A DNA stretch of 64,000 nucleotides from Dryomyza anilis (Eukaryota > Arthropoda > Insecta > Diptera > Dryomyzidae). The notes beneath the pieces were generated by a model, which saw nothing but the letters and a program-made list of their open reading frames with translations, searched no databases and was not told the origin of the DNA. Of the stretch, positions 60,501 through 64,000 are shown one piece after another. A program made the translations under genes and the position numbers. How positions within the stretch are numbered: the first letter of the stretch is position 1; each line of letters begins with the position of its first letter. The stretch covers positions 81,462,583 through 81,526,582 of the forward strand of contig OX638130.1 in assembly GCA_951804985.1 (NCBI GenBank), written 5' to 3'.

Positions 60501-60795
60501 ACACAGAAAAAATATATGTGTAAATATAGCAACAAATTTGATCAACACAATTAATTTTTAATTGATTCATTGCCGACACGACTTTTAATTGAATTGATTA
60601 AATATTTAATCATATTAATTAAGAAATTAACAGAAAATAAACAAAAAGTTTCATTAATAGAATTAAATTATTTGTTGAAACGACTATGGAATAATTGTAT
60701 TGAATAAAGATTTAATCATCTTGATTAATAAATTAACAGAAAAAAACAAAAAGTACATCAATACAATTAAATAATTTGCTGAAACGACTATTGAA
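60501..60795. repeat. Interspersed repeat, TTAATTTTTAATTGA family, copy 2
   Basis: Opens ACACAGAAAAAATAT and contains CAATTAATTTTTAATTGA as at 36403-36620. Within it a unit of about 115 bp is repeated in tandem: AAATTAACAGAAAATAAACA and AAATTAACAGAAAAAAACA, and twice TGAAACGACTAT. Confidence 0.55.
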
Positions 60796-61527
60796 TTAAA
60801 TGCATTAAGAATTGCCACGATGCTGAGCACACGATGCTGAGCACACGACGCGGCGCGGTGTCACGATGCGAGCTTGCAGCGAATGAACGCCGGCAAAGAA
60901 GCAAACGATGGAGTTTTTGTTTGCGCGTTTAGTTGCGCACATATTATTCCCATTTGGTATATGCCAGGATATACGCTTATAGAGTTTGATCATGCTCTAA
61001 ATGTGTCTTCAAAAATGGTGATGATGATAATGGCTGCATATTTAATTATGTATCCAACTACATCATCAGAACAGTACATGTTATGAAAGTCACAAGTATG
61101 TAAAGTCACAAGTAAAGTCACAAGTATTTTTACCGTATTTTTAGGTCATCAAAATACTAGTCCTGGAATGGCGTGACATGCATTTTAGCATTTGCGTATA
61201 AAATCTCTAACCGTTTGTATACCAAAATTTAGTTATACTTTGAATATACTTCACTTTGATTGAGACTATCATCTATGATTGTAAAGAGAATAGTATATTT
61301 GTCGAGATCAAGCCGCAACCATATTTATTCTCTGCGTGTATGAAATACCACTCAAAAATAAAACAATTCCGTAACGTAGGAGAAGAAGCCTTCAACATTA
61401 AAAAGTAAATCCAAAAAATGTTAGTGTATTTTCATAATTAACGTATGTGGAAAATAAAACTACATGAAAACTGCGGATGTGGCCATTTATAATCAAAAGA
61501 TATAGAAATTCAAAATAAACTTAATAT
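60796..61527. other. Intergenic DNA, no gene supported
   Basis: 60815-60960 is GC-richer (GACGCGGCGCGGTGTCACG), with a twice-repeated CACGATGCTGAGCA. Open frames on both strands here have no recognisable features. Confidence 0.4.
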
Positions 61528-61767
61528 ATGCAGAATAATATGAGACAGCACAAGGACCAAATATATTTCTTTTGCCCTGCGTTACTTTGTAAAATGCCTA
61601 TTTCTAAACCAAAGGATGCGATGTGGAGAAAGGCCAACCAACCTAATATATTGAAAGCGCACTGTTGTACCGTAGATACTTCAACCAAAGGACGTTGGTA
61701 TGCGAATTGTGTGTTCCTTAAAGGATGTAAGGAAGGACTGACCGGATGCAATAGTTATTCGAGCTGA
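61528..61767 (+). CDS. Possible small Cys-rich ORF, unknown
   Basis: 79 codons in DNA that is less AT-rich than its surroundings, with seven cysteines (FFCPALLCKMP; HCCTVD; NCVFLKGC; TGCNSYSS). There is no signal peptide at this ATG, no splice pair and no family I recognise. The opposite strand is also open over the same stretch, so neither reading is secure. It could be a real small gene, an exon of one, or chance. Confidence 0.22.
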   Translation: MQNNMRQHKDQIYFFCPALLCKMPISKPKDAMWRKANQPNILKAHCCTVDTSTKGRWYANCVFLKGCKEGLTGCNSYSS

Positions 61768-62212
61768 GTGGTTCGCCACAAGATTATAATTCAATTCGTC
61801 ACTGTGACGGAGAATGTGACAACTTTAACGTATGTGTTAACTAAAAATGCATAAGCTCAAAATTGTTATCGGTTTACACAGCAAAAAATATCATAATTAT
61901 TATAATTTATGATTATACATTTTTGTGCATAATGTTAAATAAAAATCATTACTTTTGAGAAAATTTCATTGCATGAGGAGCACAATTTTCATATAAAATT
62001 TAAAAAGTATTCGTTTTCGAATGAGACGATGTCACGAATTGTTTGCAATGATTTTTCTCATAAGCACAAAAACCGAAATAGTATCCCAAACACTAATTTG
62101 GAATCGGTATTCAGAAACCATTTCATTATTAAATTTTATTGAACCAAATTGCGGTAGAAACCCGAAAACGAAACCGTTATTCTCCTTAGGCTCCACTCCA
62201 AAAGTTCCTTTT
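61768..62212. other. Intergenic DNA with a degraded AAACCG repeat end
   Basis: 62075-62200 (AAAACCGAAATAG, TTTGGAATCGGTATTC, AACGAAACCGTTATTC) is a degraded right part of the hAT-like family. Nothing else is seen. Confidence 0.4.
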
Positions 62213-62917
62213 TATACCCTACACTAAGAGTGAAAGGGTATATTCAGTTTGGTACGCCGTTTGTAACACCCAGAAGGAAGCATCTCCGGTATGGAAAAGA
62301 ATATATATTCTTGATCAGAATGACCTCCTGAGTCGATTTAGCGATGTCCGTCTGTCTGTCTGTCTGTCTGTCCGTCTGTCTGTCTGTTGAAATCCCTACT
62401 ACTTTTAAAATTGAAGAGCTAGATAAATGAAACTTATAATTTAGATTACTAATATACCTACGCTGTATGTGCGAGATCCGTCCATTGTGACCTATGATCC
62501 GACCACTTATGTTCAAATACCTCATATAAAATTTACATCTACTAATCAATTTTACTGTATACGTGCTTAGGTAAACTTTTTTGGTCAAATATATATTGAC
62601 ATCATGCTCAAATACATGATAATAATGTTTTCCGGAGAAAAGACTTGTGGTTCACAAAAAAAATCGAAATTCGGTACACCTACCCATTTGTAAATATGGG
62701 TATCAAATGAATGGAAATTCTTCAGCGATTGAATGTTTGTAATTATTTTCTGGATTCGTATACCCTGGTGACCTATATATCACTTTGAATGGTAACCACA
62801 CATGTGTGTAGGGTATTTATAGTCGGCTTAGACCGACTATAATTTTGATAATCCTAACTATCAAAATTACACCTACTTTCAAATTTCCCATGTGATCTAA
62901 CCTTCCCAACTGGTTTT
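62213..62917 (+). mobile_element. mini-me-like element, subfamily 2, copy E
   Basis: TATACCCTACACTAAGAG to TTCCCAACTGGTTTT, with GTCTGTCTGTC at about 62347-62390 and CACCCAGAAGGAAGCATCTC. Highly similar to 55138-55880 throughout and in the same orientation. Confidence 0.8.
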
Positions 62918-63007
62918 ACTTTATTTCCGATTCGAATTATTATATTTGCCTTTTTTTTCACAAAGTGAGTTCTTAACATGGATGAGTAATTTAGTAGCAG
63001 CAGAGTG

Positions 63008-63220
63008 AAGGTGGTCAGCGTTTCGATTGGTTAGTGCATTGGATAACGAGCCGAAAGCTCGCAGGTTCGAATCACGGTGACTGCAACATCAAAAATGTTT
63101 CTCTATACGACACTACCTCTCGGCAGACAATGACAAACATCCGAGATTAAACACCGCCTATGACAAACACCACCACCCGACCGTTCGGATCGGCATCAAA
63201 CTGTAGGTCCCATTTTTTGA
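63008..63220 (+). mobile_element. tRNA-derived SINE, family 1, copy 2
   Basis: The head GGTCAGCGTTTCGATTGG/TTAGTGC (A-box region), then GCATTGGATAACGAGCCG, then B box GGTTCGAATCA. The body has ATGTTTCTCTATACGACAC, TACCTCTCGGCAGACAATG, CCGAGATTAAAC, CACCCGACCGTTCGGAT and ends ACTGTAGGTCCC. The body is colinear with 44365-44560; the head differs from that copy. No clear tail or target duplication. Confidence 0.75.
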
Positions 63221-64000
63221 GTACAAATCAGTGTTGCCACAGTTTAATCATTTAACTTATAATTTAGAAATAAAAGCTCAATTTTCATAAAAAAAAACTC
63301 AAAATATGTTTGTTATATTGCAGTTAATATTTTATTTAAAAGTTCAACATATTTAAGAAATATTTTACAAACTGCTTATCAAAAATACAGCTATGTACAT
63401 TTAGGGTGTCACTTATTTGACACTTTTTTCGATTTATAGTTTACTCACCCCCTAGAATTGTTTATTAATGACAAACAATAAGATATGCAATTTTTTTTTT
63501 AATTTGAACAACGGAAACACGTGCCGCAAGTACATTGAAAATTGTACTAGGAGTCGAAATTTAGAATATTTCAAAACAATATTTCGAGTATGCAATCATG
63601 TAGAACTGTTTGCGAAAAAAAATTATATGTATTTGGATTTTCGATATTTCGATAATTTTCCGAATTATCGATTGTTTTATACAGCAATAAATACGCATAG
63701 ACATTCTACTTTTTCAACAAATTTCTATAAGTGAGAGTTGAAGTCACAATTTCCAATAAAATAATCTTTTAATGACGAAACCCGAGGATGTTTTATATTT
63801 GGGGATATTTTAAAATTTCCTTTCGATCGAATTTGAATATTTGTCCAAAAAAAAACGTTATACAATTATATAATATAATAACATAATAAATAATATGTAA
63901 TTTTTTTAATATTAAATGATTTTTATAATTATTATTCTTTTTTTTTTTGTCAGTGTACTTGTAATAATTCAGGATGTTAATAAAAGCTCGACTAAAATGT
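63221..64000. other. AT-rich intergenic DNA to the window end
   Basis: No gene is seen. An 88-codon open frame at 63468-63734 has AT-driven composition and no recognisable domain. A bona fide exon cannot be excluded. Confidence 0.4.

Noticed and set aside
1..64000. CRISPR arrays, bacterial operons, riboswitches, phage attachment sites
   Set aside because: The window is clearly a eukaryotic fly genome, and no array of regular direct repeats with unique spacers was found.

Overview
The window is from a higher fly (Diptera, most likely Schizophora). The reasons are a very AT-rich background, fly-type 57-64 nt introns, a DUF1091 gene, mini-me-type repeats with (GTCY)n tracts, and Inr/DPE-like core promoter sequence. 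The species cannot be fixed from the sequence. Most of the 64 kb is intron and intergenic DNA full of small non-autonomous transposons.

Two genes are well supported, both on the + strand. The first is a RhoGAP gene. Its long isoform has one 3.86-kb coding exon (30099-33953) followed by four small exons (41882-42056, 45441-45462, 45524-46039, 46102-46282). Spliced by me, these give a continuous 1582-codon frame that ends in a RhoGAP domain with the arginine finger. A separate 132-nt exon at 11132-11263 ends at a phase-0 donor that joins exactly to the shared exon at 41882. It would give a 341-residue short isoform from a promoter about 20 kb further upstream. The long N-terminal exon is predicted to be mostly disordered, with cysteine clusters, three Tyr-Glu-Asn motifs and proline-rich SH3-type sites. 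This suggests a scaffold part that the short isoform lacks. The second gene (59522-60259) is a four-exon, 185-residue secreted DUF1091 protein.

Layout: 1-10.5 kb holds upstream AT-rich DNA, a GC-rich island at 2.24-2.94 kb and several repeats. At 10.5-11.3 kb are the putative alternative promoter and first exon. 11.3-30 kb is repeat-rich DNA inside the short-isoform intron, including a GC-rich decayed coding fragment near 25.6-26.0 kb. 30.1-46.6 kb is the main gene body. 46.6-58.7 kb is a dense transposon graveyard: a dead Tc1/mariner copy with intact ends, and a hAT-like element carrying a nested TIR element that carries a SINE. 58.7-59.3 kb is a solo LTR inside a (TA)n microsatellite. The rest holds the DUF1091 gene, repeats and a second full SINE.

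The most informative results are the alternative first exon of the RhoGAP gene, the nested insertions with recognisable target-site duplications, and two tRNA-derived SINE families. I found no CRISPR array, no bacterial-type operon and no clearly new multi-gene system.
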